Positions 41,986 to 51,594 of a DNA stretch of 64,000 bases are shown here, one piece after another. The notes beneath the pieces are model-generated. The model made no database searches, was not told the origin of the DNA, and saw only the letters and a program-made list of their open reading frames with translations. The stretch is from Lewinellaceae bacterium. GTDB lineage: Bacteria; Bacteroidota; Bacteroidia; Chitinophagales; Saprospiraceae. Position numbers and translations under genes: made by a program. Where the stretch lies: NCBI GenBank assembly GCA_016712415.1, contig JADJRC010000016.1, positions 124,001 to 188,000 on the forward strand. The letters are read 5' to 3'. Position 1 is the stretch's first letter; every line of letters starts with the position of its first letter.

Positions 41986-43275
41986 ATGACTAGACTATTG
42001 ATCGCAGTGCTCGCTGCGAGCTGTTGGGCTTCGGTACTCAATGCCCAGACCCTCAATGATATTGATACGACCCGCGGTTTCGGCCGTGAATTTTTCCGGT
42101 TGTATCAAAAATTTGAACACATAAGATTCTCCGGCTATTTGCAGCCGCAATTTCAAGTCGCCGAGTCCAAGGGCGCCAGAAGTTTCAATGGCGGCGACTA
42201 TGCTCCTAATGTAGACAACCGTTTCATGCTTCGGCGCGGACGTTTGCGCCTCGATTATGTCTTATACAATCAAAAACAGCAACCGCAGGTGTTTTTCGTA
42301 TTCCAGTTCGACGGCACCGAACGCGGATTTGTCACCCGTGACTTCTGGGGGCGGATTTTTGAAAACAAACTCGAACTGTTCGCGCTGACAACCGGCATAT
42401 TTGCCCGTCCGTTCGGGCAGGAAGTGCTGTACTCATCCTCCGACCGGGAATCGCCCGAACGAGGCCGGATGTCGCAGTTGCTGATGAAAACCGAGCGCGA
42501 TCTGGGGGCTATGCTCACTATTGAACCGAGGCGGAAAAACCACTTTCTGCGACAATTCAAACTGGATGTAGGGCTGTTCAATGGTCAGGGACTGGCAGGG
42601 CCGGCCGAGTTCGACAGCCGGAAAGACCTGATCGCGAGACTCAACTTAAAATCAGTTGAATTGCCCTCGGGACTGCGCATCACCACTGCAGCATCCATGT
42701 TGATGGGGGGTATACGGCAAAACACCGCGACCGTTTTCCGCATGAAAAACGGAGCCTTTAGCCCGGATTCAGCCGGGACCAATATTGGAAAGACTGCGCC
42801 AAGGCAGTACTTCGGCGCCGACATACAGATCAGGTTGCCCAATAGAAAAGGTTTTTCCGAATTCCGGGCGGAATACGTGGCGGGAAAACAATCTGCAACA
42901 AAAAACACCTCGGAAACGCCGGGCGCCGTTCCTCTCGACAGTAAAGGCGATCCTGCGCCCTTGTTCATCCGCTCGTTTAACGGCGCATATTTTTATTTCC
43001 TTCAACATCTCGGCAGCGAACGGCACCAACTGGTGCTCAAGTACGACTGGTATGATCCCAATTCAGCCGTCAGCGGCGATGCAATCGATGCATCATTTAC
43101 CTGGGCAGATATGAAATACAGCACATTCGGGTTTGGCTATGTTTTTTACGCAAATCCCCACCTGAAAATCACCACCTGGTTCGATATCGTGCACAATGAA
43201 AGCACCAGGCTTGCCGGCTTTGAAAAGGATGCAAAGGATAATACCTTTACCACCCGTGTTCAATACCGGTTCTGA
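41986..43275 (+). CDS. Phosphate-selective porin O/P-like outer-membrane protein
   Basis: A 429-aa exported barrel. Signal peptide MTRLLIAVLAASCWASVLNAQ; then a short pre-barrel segment (FEHIRFSGYLQPQFQVAESKG) and RFMLRRGRLRLDYVLYNQ, which is the OprO/OprP family start. Aromatic/charged beta strands run to the C-terminal DNTFTTRVQYRF, a normal barrel end with terminal phenylalanine. Members import phosphate or polyphosphate; specificity here is unproven. It diverges from the histidine kinase and is 2 kb from the Pit transporter, so a phosphate-related neighbourhood is possible. Confidence 0.85.
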   Translation: MTRLLIAVLAASCWASVLNAQTLNDIDTTRGFGREFFRLYQKFEHIRFSGYLQPQFQVAESKGARSFNGGDYAPNVDNRFMLRRGRLRLDYVLYNQKQQPQVFFVFQFDGTERGFVTRDFWGRIFENKLELFALTTGIFARPFGQEVLYSSSDRESPERGRMSQLLMKTERDLGAMLTIEPRRKNHFLRQFKLDVGLFNGQGLAGPAEFDSRKDLIARLNLKSVELPSGLRITTAASMLMGGIRQNTATVFRMKNGAFSPDSAGTNIGKTAPRQYFGADIQIRLPNRKGFSEFRAEYVAGKQSATKNTSETPGAVPLDSKGDPAPLFIRSFNGAYFYFLQHLGSERHQLVLKYDWYDPNSAVSGDAIDASFTWADMKYSTFGFGYVFYANPHLKITTWFDIVHNESTRLAGFEKDAKDNTFTTRVQYRF

Positions 43276-43316
43276 TCAAATCGGTTTTCTATTAAACAAT
43301 TAAAAATGCCCAAACC

Positions 43317-45498
43317 GTGAAACATTTGACCTTCCTTGCCATTCTGGCACCTGCCCTGCTGGCATCATGCCAGCAACAGACTACATCCGATCACAACACC
43401 AATGCTACCGTGCGACCGTCTTTATTCCAACCGGATCACTTTACCGCTCCCCATCCGGAAAAAAAACCGAAAGAACTCATATCGGCTTCCGGCGACAAGC
43501 GCACCGACGATTATTACTGGCTCAACGAACGGGAGAACCCTGCTGTAAAAGCCTATCTCGAATCTGAAAACCGCTATGCCGACTCCGTGCTCGCACCGGT
43601 GGCAGGGCTCAGGGAAAAACTGTTTGAAGAACTGAAGGCGCGGATCAAGGAAGACGACAGCAGTGTCCCCTATTTCAAAAACGGATACTGGTATATCGGG
43701 CGGTTTGAAAAAGGCAAGGAATACCAGATTTTCAGCCGTAAAAAAGGCACGCTCGATGCAACTGAAGAGATACTGGTCGATGTGAATGAACTGGCCAAAG
43801 GCAAGCCTTATTGCCAATTGGGCGGACTCTCCGTCAGCCCCGACAATCGCATGCTGGCCTACGCTGTGGATTACTCCGGCCGAAACCTGTTCAAACTGTT
43901 CTTCAAAGACCTGTCCAATGGACAAATCCTGCCGGATTCCTTCGATGTCGGCGGTTCCTTTGCCTGGGCAAATGATTCAAAAACGATCCTGTACGATACA
44001 AAAGACCCCGTCACACTGCGCAATGACAAAATCTGGCGACACGTGCTGGGCGCCGACCACAAAAAGGACGTGTTGATGTACGAGGAAAAAGACGAGACCC
44101 AGTACGCATACCTGGGCAAGTCCAAGTCGGAGCGCTTTTTCTTTATCAACTCCGCCTATACCCAAACGGTAGAGGTGCATTATCTCGATGCCAACGACCC
44201 GACCGGCACATTCAAGTCTGTCCGTCCGCGTGAAAAAGACTTTTACTACACCCTTGAACACCTCGACGACAAATTTCTGATCCGCACGAACTGGGACGCG
44301 CCCAACTTCCGGATCATGGAAACGCCGGTAAGCGACCCGCGCCGGGAAAACTGGAAAGACGTATTGCCGCACCGCGACGATGTGCTGATCGACAACTTTA
44401 CCGTGTTTAAGGATTACCTGGTGACGGAAGAGCACAAGGGCGGCCTGGGCCAGTTACACGTCATCCGCTGGTCAGACAGGGCCGGCCACTACATCGAAAC
44501 CGGTGAGCCGACCTACGGCTGCAATATCGACGCCAACCCCGAATTTGACACCAAAACCCTGCGCTATGGGTTCAATTCGATGAAAACGCCCTATACGGTG
44601 ATCGATTACGACATGGAAACCCGCAAAGGCGAGGTGAAAAAAGTGGCCCCCGTGCTCGGCGGCTTCGATGCGAACAATTATCAAACCGAGTTTATCTGGG
44701 CAATCGCAGGCGACGGCGCCAAAGTGCCCATATCCCTGATGTACAAAAAAGGGCCTGAAACGCGACGGTACTGCGCCTTGCCACCTCACCGGATACGGCA
44801 GTTACGGCTCTTCGTACGATCCGTACTTCAACCGCGACAAGATCAGCCTTGCCGACAGGGGCTTCGTTGTCGGGATTGCACACATTCGCGGCGGCATGGA
44901 AATGGGGTATAAATGGTACGAGGAAGGTAAAATGATGAAAAAGATGAATACGTTTACGGATTTCATCGACTGTGCGGAGTTTCTGGTCAGGGAAAAATAT
45001 ACGGCTTCCGATCGCCTGTTCGCCGAGGGACGCTCCGCCGGCGGCTTGCTGATGGGCGCTGTGGCGAACATGCGCCCCGATCTGTTCAAAGGCATTATTT
45101 CCGGCGTCCCCTTCGTGGATGTCCTCACGACCATGAGCGATGCCAGTATCCCGCTGACAACGGGCGAATACACCGAATGGGGCAACCCGGCGATAAAGGC
45201 TGAATACGACTACATGAAAAAGTATTCTCCTTACGACAACCTGAAGCCGCAAAACTATCCGAACCTGTTGGTGCTCACCTCCTTTTCAGATTCCCAGGTA
45301 CAATACTTCGAACCGGCCAAATACGTAGCCAAACTCCGCGACCTGAAGACGGATAAAAATGTGCTGTTGTTCAAAACCAACATGACCGGCTCGCACGGAG
45401 GCTCATCAGGTCGTTTCAGCAGACTGAAGGAGCGCGCGCTCGAGTATTCCTGGATGATGGGGTTGTTGGGCATGTCGGATGAAGCGATGAAGCAATAA
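43317..45498 (+). CDS. Oligopeptidase B-like S9 serine peptidase (one-base frameshift)
   Basis: A prolyl-oligopeptidase-family enzyme of about 726 aa once restored. The signal peptide has a lipobox-like LLASCQQQ, so it is probably an envelope lipoprotein. Residues about 40-450 form the beta-propeller (DYYWLNERENPAVKAYL, SKSERFFFINSAYTQT). The alpha/beta-hydrolase part has GFVVGIAHIRGGMEMG and the nucleophile motif EGRSAGGLLMGAVAN, then the aspartate loop (VLTSFSDSQVQYFE) and the histidine in TNMTGSHGGSSGR. An extra base in the AAAAAAGGG run at about 44745-44753 shifts the frame: the first reading ends at 44912, while the true continuation (GLKRDGTAPCHLTGYGSYGS) starts in frame 1 at 44752. Homopolymer error or real lesion cannot be told apart here. 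Confidence 0.88.
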
Positions 45499-45512
45499 GA
45501 AAATTTCGGGAC

Positions 45513-48500
45513 TTATCGGGGTGTATTGGTCTGGGTGAAAACACCTGCAGCACCGTTGTTCACCCCGAACACTACCGCTGATTTACCGGCTATCCGTATT
45601 GTTTTGAGTCCGCGCACATCGCCCCTGATCTTCAAACCGCTTTTGGGGTAGGGTACAAAGTGGAACCCGCCCTTGCCGTCGCCCAGGAACAACTGGCCGT
45701 GGTTGCCGTCGAGGCTCCCGAATTTTACGCGGGCGTTGGTGCGATTGCCGGCCAGTATCAGGTCCGTTATGCCGTCGCCGTTTACATCGGAGGTGGCAAT
45801 GGCCTGCACGGGCGCGATTTGGGCCTCTGCAGGCAGGTCGCGCCGCTCGAAATGCCCGTTGTTGTTTTCCAGCCAGATCGTTTCCAGTACGGCGGCATCG
45901 AGGCGCCCGGCCGACTTCATCTGTTCCGGGCTGAGAATGTCGGCTGCCTGTGCATCGGCATAATCCCGAAAATAGTTGAACTTCTTTCTCAGCACCGGCA
46001 ATTGCCCGGTCAGGTCTTCCATAGAGGCCGCAGGGTATGATTTTCCCTGTACGAAATAGCAGATCAACGGATCGACGCTGCCGTTGTTGTCGAAGTCGCC
46101 AAACCAGATGTCGAGCGGCTCTTTCTCCTTTGTCCGCAGCTGCGTATTCTGTCCCAGGTTGCCGGCGATAAGGTCAATATCGCCGTCGCCGTCAAGGTCG
46201 GCAGCCTGCAAAGTATTCCACAAGCCGCTGGAAATAAAGGAGATATACTTATGGGACTGTTCACTGAACACCCCGTTTCGATTTTCAAAAAAACGGACAG
46301 GCGACCATTCGCCGGCTGTTACAAGGTCCGGATCGCCATCCTTGTCCAGGTCGGCAAAAACAGCCTGTGAGGCGATGCCGTCCTGCATACCCGCTGTTGC
46401 CGGGGGAATGAGGAACCGCCCGTCTTCCCTGAACCGGCCTTTCCCGTCGTTCAACAGCAACCTGCCCGGCGCTACATGTGGAAATTTGCCGGGAATAACA
46501 CTGCCGCCGATAAAGAGGTCGACATCCCGGTCGCCGTCTATATCCGCAGCGCGAACGCACGATGCAGGGTAGGGAAGGTTGGGAAGTGCATCTGAGGCCT
46601 TTGAAAAGTGGCCGTGTCTGTCGTTTATGTACAGCCTGTCGCGCAATTCAGGCGACTGCTCATCGTATTCGTAGCCGCCGGATGCCACATACAAATCCTG
46701 GTCGCCGTCGCCATCGGCGTCGAAAAAGCATGCATCAACGTCTTCGCACGCGGCATCGGCTTCAAAGGTTGAGGACAGTTTGAACGTTCCATTGCCTTTT
46801 TGCTGTAGCAATACCTGCCCTGCCTGCCCCTTGGCGCCGCCCATGAACACATCATCCAGCCCGTCTCCATTGAGGTCGGCGACTGCCAGCGCCGGCCCTT
46901 GCCGGGAATAAAACCAGGGTAACAGGCTCTGTCGTTTGAAGTCATTGTTCTCATTTTCAATGTGTTGAAAAGGAAGCGCTCCAGGTGTTTCTCTGTAAAC
47001 AGGCTCGATTGAAGGCGCCCTGTACACATAACGTTGCCCGGCATCCCGGATGTTCAGGGTAAGCCTTTGGTTAGACCTGACCTGCTCCAGCACCTGTTTT
47101 TCATTGCCGGGCCAAACGACAACAATCGAGTCGACCTGATCGATGGGACCAAGCCCGATGTGCAGGACCGGGTCCATGGAGGCCTGAAAGCCGCGTACCG
47201 GATTTTGCTCGAGGTAGAACTGCGTTCCACGGGTATAGGCGAAAACCTTTGTTCCGGTACCGGCAGGATTTTCCTTTCTGCCCAGCAGTTGGAAGCGAAG
47301 CCAGTGCTGATCCGGGTTTTCTCCGGCGTGGTTCTCGAGGATGTCGGCGTATTCATTGGTGTTGTTCAGCACCAGGTCGAGGTCGCCGTCGTTGTCCAGG
47401 TCGGCCCAGGCAGCGCTTTGAGTTACGACCGGTTTCGACAGATTCCAGGCGGCGGTTTGGTTGGAGAACCGCAATCCGCCCTCATTTTTAAAAAAGTAAT
47501 TCGGTTCGATGATCGGGGGCATCTTTTTCAGGTAGTCCTGGAAACCGATATTTTCCTCCCCGCGCTGTATACGCAGCACTTCATCAGCCGTAAATTTCAG
47601 GAAATCCATATTGGTGTGGTCGCGCGGGTAGCCGTTCGAGACAAACAGATCGCGCCGGCCGTCGTTGTCGAAGTCGAAGAACAGGGAGGCCCAGCTCCAG
47701 TCGGTGTTCGAGATTCCGGCGAGTTGGCCTACTTCGCTGAAGGTACCGTCGCCGTTGTTGTGCTGCAACATGTTGCGGCTGTACTGTTTATAAAAGCCGC
47801 TGCGGATCATCTGGTTTACCTTTTCAAAATTGTCGACCCCGGAGTGCATTTTTTGCAGGTGGTTGCCTTCCGGTAGCATATCCAGGCTGACGAGGTCGGG
47901 CAGACCGTCGCCATCGAAATCTGCCACATCGCAGCCCATGGTAAAGAGGGAAGTGTGGTCGAATCGGGATTTCAACTCGTCGCGGAAAGTACCGTCGTGT
48001 TGGTTGATGAACAGGTAATCGGGCTCGTTGAAGTCGTTGCCGATAAAGATATCGGGCCAGCCGTCCATGTTGATGTCGCAGGTGGAAAGCCCGAGGCTGA
48101 AGGTGAGGACGTTGGAGGTAATACCTGCCTGTTCGGTAACGTTGGTGAAGCGACCCTGATCGTTGCGGAACAGTTTATTGGTAAAAGCAGGATTTTGTTT
48201 GTTTCTGATCTGGTATATGTCGAGCGAGCCGCGCGAGTATTCCACCGTGGAGTGGTTCATCAGGAACAGGTCGAGGTCGCCGTCCTTATCGTAATCGAAG
48301 AAGGATGCCTGGGTCGAATGTCCGGCGTCGTCGAGTCCGTAAGCAGCGGCATTTTCCTCAAACAGTACCTCGCCGGCATCGGAAATGCCTTTATTGATAA
48401 AAAGCAGGTTTTTTCGGAGCGCATCAAACGGGTAGCCGGCCCGGCAAATATACAGGTCGAGTTTGCCGTCGAGGTTGATATCGACGGTTGTGACGCCGGT

Positions 48501-48830
48501 GCACCAGCCCTCTTTGGCGGCAATACCGGAGGCTAGTGTGGCATCCTCAAATTCAAGGCCTCCTTTGTTGAGGTATAGCCTGTTTTTGACCATGTTGCCG
48601 GTAAACACGAGGTCTTGCAGGCCGTCGTTGTTGAAATCGCCAACCGCCACACCGCCGCCGTTGTAGAAGTACTGGTATTTGAAAATATTGAAGGTTTCCT
48701 TCTCGATGACCAGGTTTCGGAAATCGATGCCTGTTTTGCTGCGCGGAACTTCGCTGAACATCGCGCCGGGAGACGATTTTTCACCGCAGGAAAAGACAAT
48801 CAGAATCGAGAGCAGTAGAATGTGTTTCAT
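45513..48830 (-). CDS. FG-GAP/VCBS repeat lipoprotein with ASPIC/UnbV domains (CRTAC1-like)
   Basis: An 1105-aa surface-type protein. Signal peptide with lipobox (LSILIVFSCGEK, cysteine at 15). Many FG-GAP calcium-binding blades of the form DFNNDGLQDLVFTGN, DINLDGKLDLYICR, DIDGDRDVDLFIGGS, DLDGDGDIDLIAGN, arranged as two propellers. Between them an ASPIC/UnbV segment (about 510-600: HWLRFQLLGRKENPAGTGTKV, SIVVVWPGNEKQVLEQV). Such proteins commonly accompany SusC/SusD pairs in Bacteroidota; here SusD and SusC lie upstream on the same strand, separated by the 34-bp repeat array. A -7 motif (48838-48845) sits only 8 nt before the ATG, so the transcript would be almost leaderless. Confidence 0.88.
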   Translation of the reverse strand: MKHILLLSILIVFSCGEKSSPGAMFSEVPRSKTGIDFRNLVIEKETFNIFKYQYFYNGGGVAVGDFNNDGLQDLVFTGNMVKNRLYLNKGGLEFEDATLASGIAAKEGWCTGVTTVDINLDGKLDLYICRAGYPFDALRKNLLFINKGISDAGEVLFEENAAAYGLDDAGHSTQASFFDYDKDGDLDLFLMNHSTVEYSRGSLDIYQIRNKQNPAFTNKLFRNDQGRFTNVTEQAGITSNVLTFSLGLSTCDINMDGWPDIFIGNDFNEPDYLFINQHDGTFRDELKSRFDHTSLFTMGCDVADFDGDGLPDLVSLDMLPEGNHLQKMHSGVDNFEKVNQMIRSGFYKQYSRNMLQHNNGDGTFSEVGQLAGISNTDWSWASLFFDFDNDGRRDLFVSNGYPRDHTNMDFLKFTADEVLRIQRGEENIGFQDYLKKMPPIIEPNYFFKNEGGLRFSNQTAAWNLSKPVVTQSAAWADLDNDGDLDLVLNNTNEYADILENHAGENPDQHWLRFQLLGRKENPAGTGTKVFAYTRGTQFYLEQNPVRGFQASMDPVLHIGLGPIDQVDSIVVVWPGNEKQVLEQVRSNQRLTLNIRDAGQRYVYRAPSIEPVYRETPGALPFQHIENENNDFKRQSLLPWFYSRQGPALAVADLNGDGLDDVFMGGAKGQAGQVLLQQKGNGTFKLSSTFEADAACEDVDACFFDADGDGDQDLYVASGGYEYDEQSPELRDRLYINDRHGHFSKASDALPNLPYPASCVRAADIDGDRDVDLFIGGSVIPGKFPHVAPGRLLLNDGKGRFREDGRFLIPPATAGMQDGIASQAVFADLDKDGDPDLVTAGEWSPVRFFENRNGVFSEQSHKYISFISSGLWNTLQAADLDGDGDIDLIAGNLGQNTQLRTKEKEPLDIWFGDFDNNGSVDPLICYFVQGKSYPAASMEDLTGQLPVLRKKFNYFRDYADAQAADILSPEQMKSAGRLDAAVLETIWLENNNGHFERRDLPAEAQIAPVQAIATSDVNGDGITDLILAGNRTNARVKFGSLDGNHGQLFLGDGKGGFHFVPYPKSGLKIRGDVRGLKTIRIAGKSAVVFGVNNGAAGVFTQTNTPR

Positions 48831-48837
48831 GATTCGG

Positions 48838-48845
48838 CAAAGGTA
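48838..48845 (-). promoter_or_regulatory. -7 motif at the edge of the 34-bp repeat array
   Basis: TACCTTTG on the minus strand ends 8 nt before the start codon at 48830. The -33 region would fall in the repeat array. Confidence 0.45.
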
Positions 48846-49632
48846 GACAGGGTTTACAGGAGGTTTTCAGACGGGATTTACAGGGTTTACAGGAGGTTTT
48901 CAGACAGGATTTACAGGTTTTTACAGGAGGTTTTCAGACAGGATTTACAGGTTTTTACAGGAGGTTTTCAGACAGGATTTACAGGATTTTACAGGAGGTT
49001 TTCAGACAGGATTTACAGGTTTTTACAGGAGGTTTTCAGACAGGATTTACAGGTTTTTACAGGAGGTTTTCAGACAGGATTTACAGGTTTTTACAGGAGG
49101 TTTTCAGACAGGATTTACAGGTTTTTACAGGAGGTTTTCAGGCAGGATTTACAGGTTTTTACAGGAGGTTTTCAGACAGGATTTACAGGTTGTTACAGGA
49201 GGATCTCAGTCAGGGTTTACTGGTTATTACAAGAGGTTTTCAGGCAGGATTTCAGGTTTTACAGGAGGTTTTCAGGCAGGATTTACAGGTTTTTACAGGA
49301 GGTTTTCAGACAGGATTTACAGGTTTTTACAGGAGGTTTTCAGACAGGATTTACAGGTTTTTACAGGAGGTTTTCAGACGGGATTTACAGGGTTTACAGG
49401 AGGTTTTCAGACAGGATTTACAGGTTTTTACAGGAGGTTTTCAGACAGGATTTACAGGTTTTTACAGGAGGTTTTCAGGCAGGATTTACAGGTTTTTACA
49501 GGAGGTTTTCAGACGGATTTAGGTTTTACAGGAGGTTTTCAGGCAGGATTTACAGGTTTTTACAGGAGGTTTTCAGACGGGATTTACAGTTTTTACAGGA
49601 GGTTTTCAGACAGGATTTACAGGATCAACAGG
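48846..49632 (+). repeat. Tandem array of a 34-bp repeat, about 23 copies
   Basis: The unit begins ACAGGAGGTTTTCAGACAGG and continues ATTTACAGGTTTTT, for 34 bp; variants of 30-35 bp occur near 49190-49260, 49380 and 49515-49600. Each unit contains AGGAGG and three ACAGG cores. There are no spacers, so this is not CRISPR. The unit has no stop trinucleotide on the plus strand, so all three plus frames stay open across the array and give a false 34-residue repeat protein. It fills the gap between SusD and the FG-GAP lipoprotein, both on the minus strand. Confidence 0.93.
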
Positions 49633-49691
49633 ATAATTTCCATATTATAACCACTTTAAACAAACTGGAATTTGTTCTGCAACAAACTTGT

Positions 49692-49716
49692 AAACCCTGT
49701 AAATCCTGTCTGAAAA
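49692..49716 (-). repeat. Inverted copy of the 34-bp repeat
   Basis: GTAAACCCTGTAAATCCTGT and CTGAAAAC (49690-49716) are the reverse complement of the array unit, about 60 bp after its last copy, so the end of the array could fold back on itself. Confidence 0.75.
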
Positions 49717-49737
49717 CTACTTGTTCATCCTGTCAGA

Positions 49738-49767
49738 CGAAAAAGCCTGCCTGCACAACAGGCAGGC
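49738..49767 (-). terminator. Rho-independent terminator after susD
   Basis: On the minus strand GCCTGCCTG (49759-49767) pairs with CAGGCAGGC (49745-49753) and is followed by TTTTTCG. It is 41 bp after the SusD stop and would stop transcription before the repeat array. Confidence 0.75.
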
Positions 49768-49807
49768 AGGCGCAATCCACTATACAAAATCGTAGAAGTT
49801 CCTAAGA

Positions 49808-51370
49808 TTAATCGACATCCCACCAAAGGCTGGTGCCGCCGTTGTCAGGACCACCAAGGCATTGTACGGCTTTGGTGACTTCTTCCTTGTTGGTGCGGTA
49901 TTCGGGCGCAGGCATATTGATGCGCTTGATTCCGGCCTGGGTGTTGATCTTGCCGGCGCTGTTGTTCACCAGAACAGGATAGAGTCGCGGAAAACCGGTA
50001 CGCCGGTATTCAGACCATGCTTCCTGTCCGTCGGGGTACATGGATATCCACTTCTGGGTGATGATCTGCTCCAGTTTGGCTTCCTGGCTGGCTGCGTCGT
50101 TCCATTTTACGTCGACGTTGCCTGCAGGGCCGGCGTTATTACCGGCGTTGACCGGATCGACATACGGTGCGGGAAGGGTTGTGCCGGCAATATAGGTTGC
50201 CGCACTGCCGAGTCCGTACTGGTCGAACGATACCTGAATGCCCTGCTCATAAAGGCTTTGCGCTGTGCCGCCCATATTCCAGCCGCGCAATGCGCCTTCG
50301 GCACGCAGGAAGAACACCTCGGCGGCGGTCATGAGTTGCACTTTGCCAAGATCAACGAGGGCGGAAAATCCTTCGTAATCCGATTTTGAAGCGATAGCAA
50401 TACCCTGCCGGATGCCTTTGAACTGGCCGGGCACGATGAGCGATGATTCGAAGTACCTGGGCAGACGCGGGTCGTTGTAGCCGGTCAGGATTGATTCCAT
50501 CGGTGCGCCCATGCGGATGTCGTTCCAGGCGTTGTCCATTACATTGAGCGGGTGCGTGGTGCCGTCAGCACTGGTCACGAGGAAGTTGCCGTCGTTGGAC
50601 GTAATCACACCCAGCGGATGGGCCATGGATTTTTCTCCTTCCGTTTTGGCGCGTGCGGCGTCTACCTTGGAAATCCGAACAGCGAGGCGCAGACGCAGCG
50701 AGTTGGCAAACTGCACCCATTTGGTGATATCGCCGCTGTATACGAGATCGAACTTGGTGAAATTCGCAGTGGCATTGGCATCGTTCACCAGTGGCGTCAG
50801 CGTCGTAATGGCGGCATCCAGGTCTTTGAAAAACAGGTCGTAGGCCACCTCCTGGCAATCGTATGCCACACCTCCGTTGGCCGTCAGTACGCCGTAGCTG
50901 GAGTAAATGATCGGACCGTAGATATCGCTCACACGGTGCATGGCTGCGACACGGCAAATCTTGGCCCAGGCGTTGAATTCCGGAAAATTGGTACCGGCCT
51001 TGCGGTCTACCGACGCGAGCGGCGCCATGACACTCTGATAGGCAACATTCCATGGCCATTCGTTCCATCCATCCACGAGGTCGTAGGTCATGTTGTTCGA
51101 GTTGCCCTGGAACGGCGTGGGCGGCATCATATAACCGGAATATACATCGCCGATCAGGTTTTGCTGCAATTGCGTAACCCATGCCGGAGAGTAGGAATAA
51201 ATGTTTTGCAGCACCTGCTTGAACTCCTCGCCGACCGGCAACTGCTCGTCGGTAGCCGCGTACGGGTCGCGGTTTATTTCTTCAAAATCCTTGGTGCAAC
51301 TCTGGAAGGTAAACAGACCGGCTGCTACCAACACAATTGCGCTCAGGAAAAGTATTGTTTTATTTTTCAT
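49808..51370 (-). CDS. SusD/RagB family nutrient-binding lipoprotein
   Basis: A 520-aa SusD-type lipoprotein forming the lid of the SusC importer. From the ATG at 51370: MKNKTILFLSAIVLVAAGLF, then TFQSC with the lipid cysteine, and TKDFEEINRDPYAATDEQLP, the usual opening of the SusD-like_2 group. Further: ISKVDAARAKTEGEKSMAHP, VQLMTAAEVFFLRAEGALRGW (the conserved ML.AAEV region), EQIITQKWISMYPDGQEAWSEYRRTGFPRLYP near the end. This conserved IITQKWI...EAWSEYRRTG block is diagnostic. The longer start at 51397 is rejected because it pushes the signal peptide inward. 224 bp after SusC with its own -7 motif. Confidence 0.92.
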   Translation of the reverse strand: MKNKTILFLSAIVLVAAGLFTFQSCTKDFEEINRDPYAATDEQLPVGEEFKQVLQNIYSYSPAWVTQLQQNLIGDVYSGYMMPPTPFQGNSNNMTYDLVDGWNEWPWNVAYQSVMAPLASVDRKAGTNFPEFNAWAKICRVAAMHRVSDIYGPIIYSSYGVLTANGGVAYDCQEVAYDLFFKDLDAAITTLTPLVNDANATANFTKFDLVYSGDITKWVQFANSLRLRLAVRISKVDAARAKTEGEKSMAHPLGVITSNDGNFLVTSADGTTHPLNVMDNAWNDIRMGAPMESILTGYNDPRLPRYFESSLIVPGQFKGIRQGIAIASKSDYEGFSALVDLGKVQLMTAAEVFFLRAEGALRGWNMGGTAQSLYEQGIQVSFDQYGLGSAATYIAGTTLPAPYVDPVNAGNNAGPAGNVDVKWNDAASQEAKLEQIITQKWISMYPDGQEAWSEYRRTGFPRLYPVLVNNSAGKINTQAGIKRINMPAPEYRTNKEEVTKAVQCLGGPDNGGTSLWWDVD

Positions 51371-51404
51371 TGTATTGATCAATTTTGTGAAAATCAATTT
51401 AGTG

Positions 51405-51424
51405 AATATTCATCATTCATCATT
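51405..51424. repeat. Short heptamer repeat (CATTCAT-type)
   Basis: ATTCATCATTCATCATTG holds two and a half units of the CATTCAT family, 35 bp before the SusD ATG, inside its 5' leader. Confidence 0.5.
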
Positions 51425-51438
51425 GTCGGCATTATACT

Positions 51439-51471
51439 CAAAGTTAGTTGGTTTGCGAAAGTAAATCCCAA
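51439..51471 (-). promoter_or_regulatory. Promoter for susD
   Basis: TAACTTTG on the minus strand (51439-51446) fits TAnnTTTG, and a minus-strand TTG at 51469-51471 lies 22 nt upstream. SusD may thus be transcribed separately from SusC. Confidence 0.5.
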
Positions 51472-51594
51472 CAACACATTGATTTTCAATGCACTGGAAT
51501 TCCATAAATTCGGAAAATTCCGGTATAAAATCATGCGTTCGTCTTCGGGAGTGTTCCTGCAATCCTAACAATGAAACAATGCCCGGCAATGACA

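Noticed and set aside
48846..49632. CRISPR array
   Set aside because: Repeats are directly contiguous with no unique spacers, and no cas genes are present.
48822..49805. 328-aa plus-strand open frame with a 34-residue repeat (GFQTGFTGFYRRFSDRIYR...)
   Set aside because: It is a translation of the 34-bp tandem array; the unit lacks stop triplets in all plus frames, and the ATG is the complement of the FG-GAP gene start. No signal, promoter or family.
50552..51568. 338-aa frame antisense to susD
   Set aside because: Shadow; the minus-strand SusD is fully convincing.
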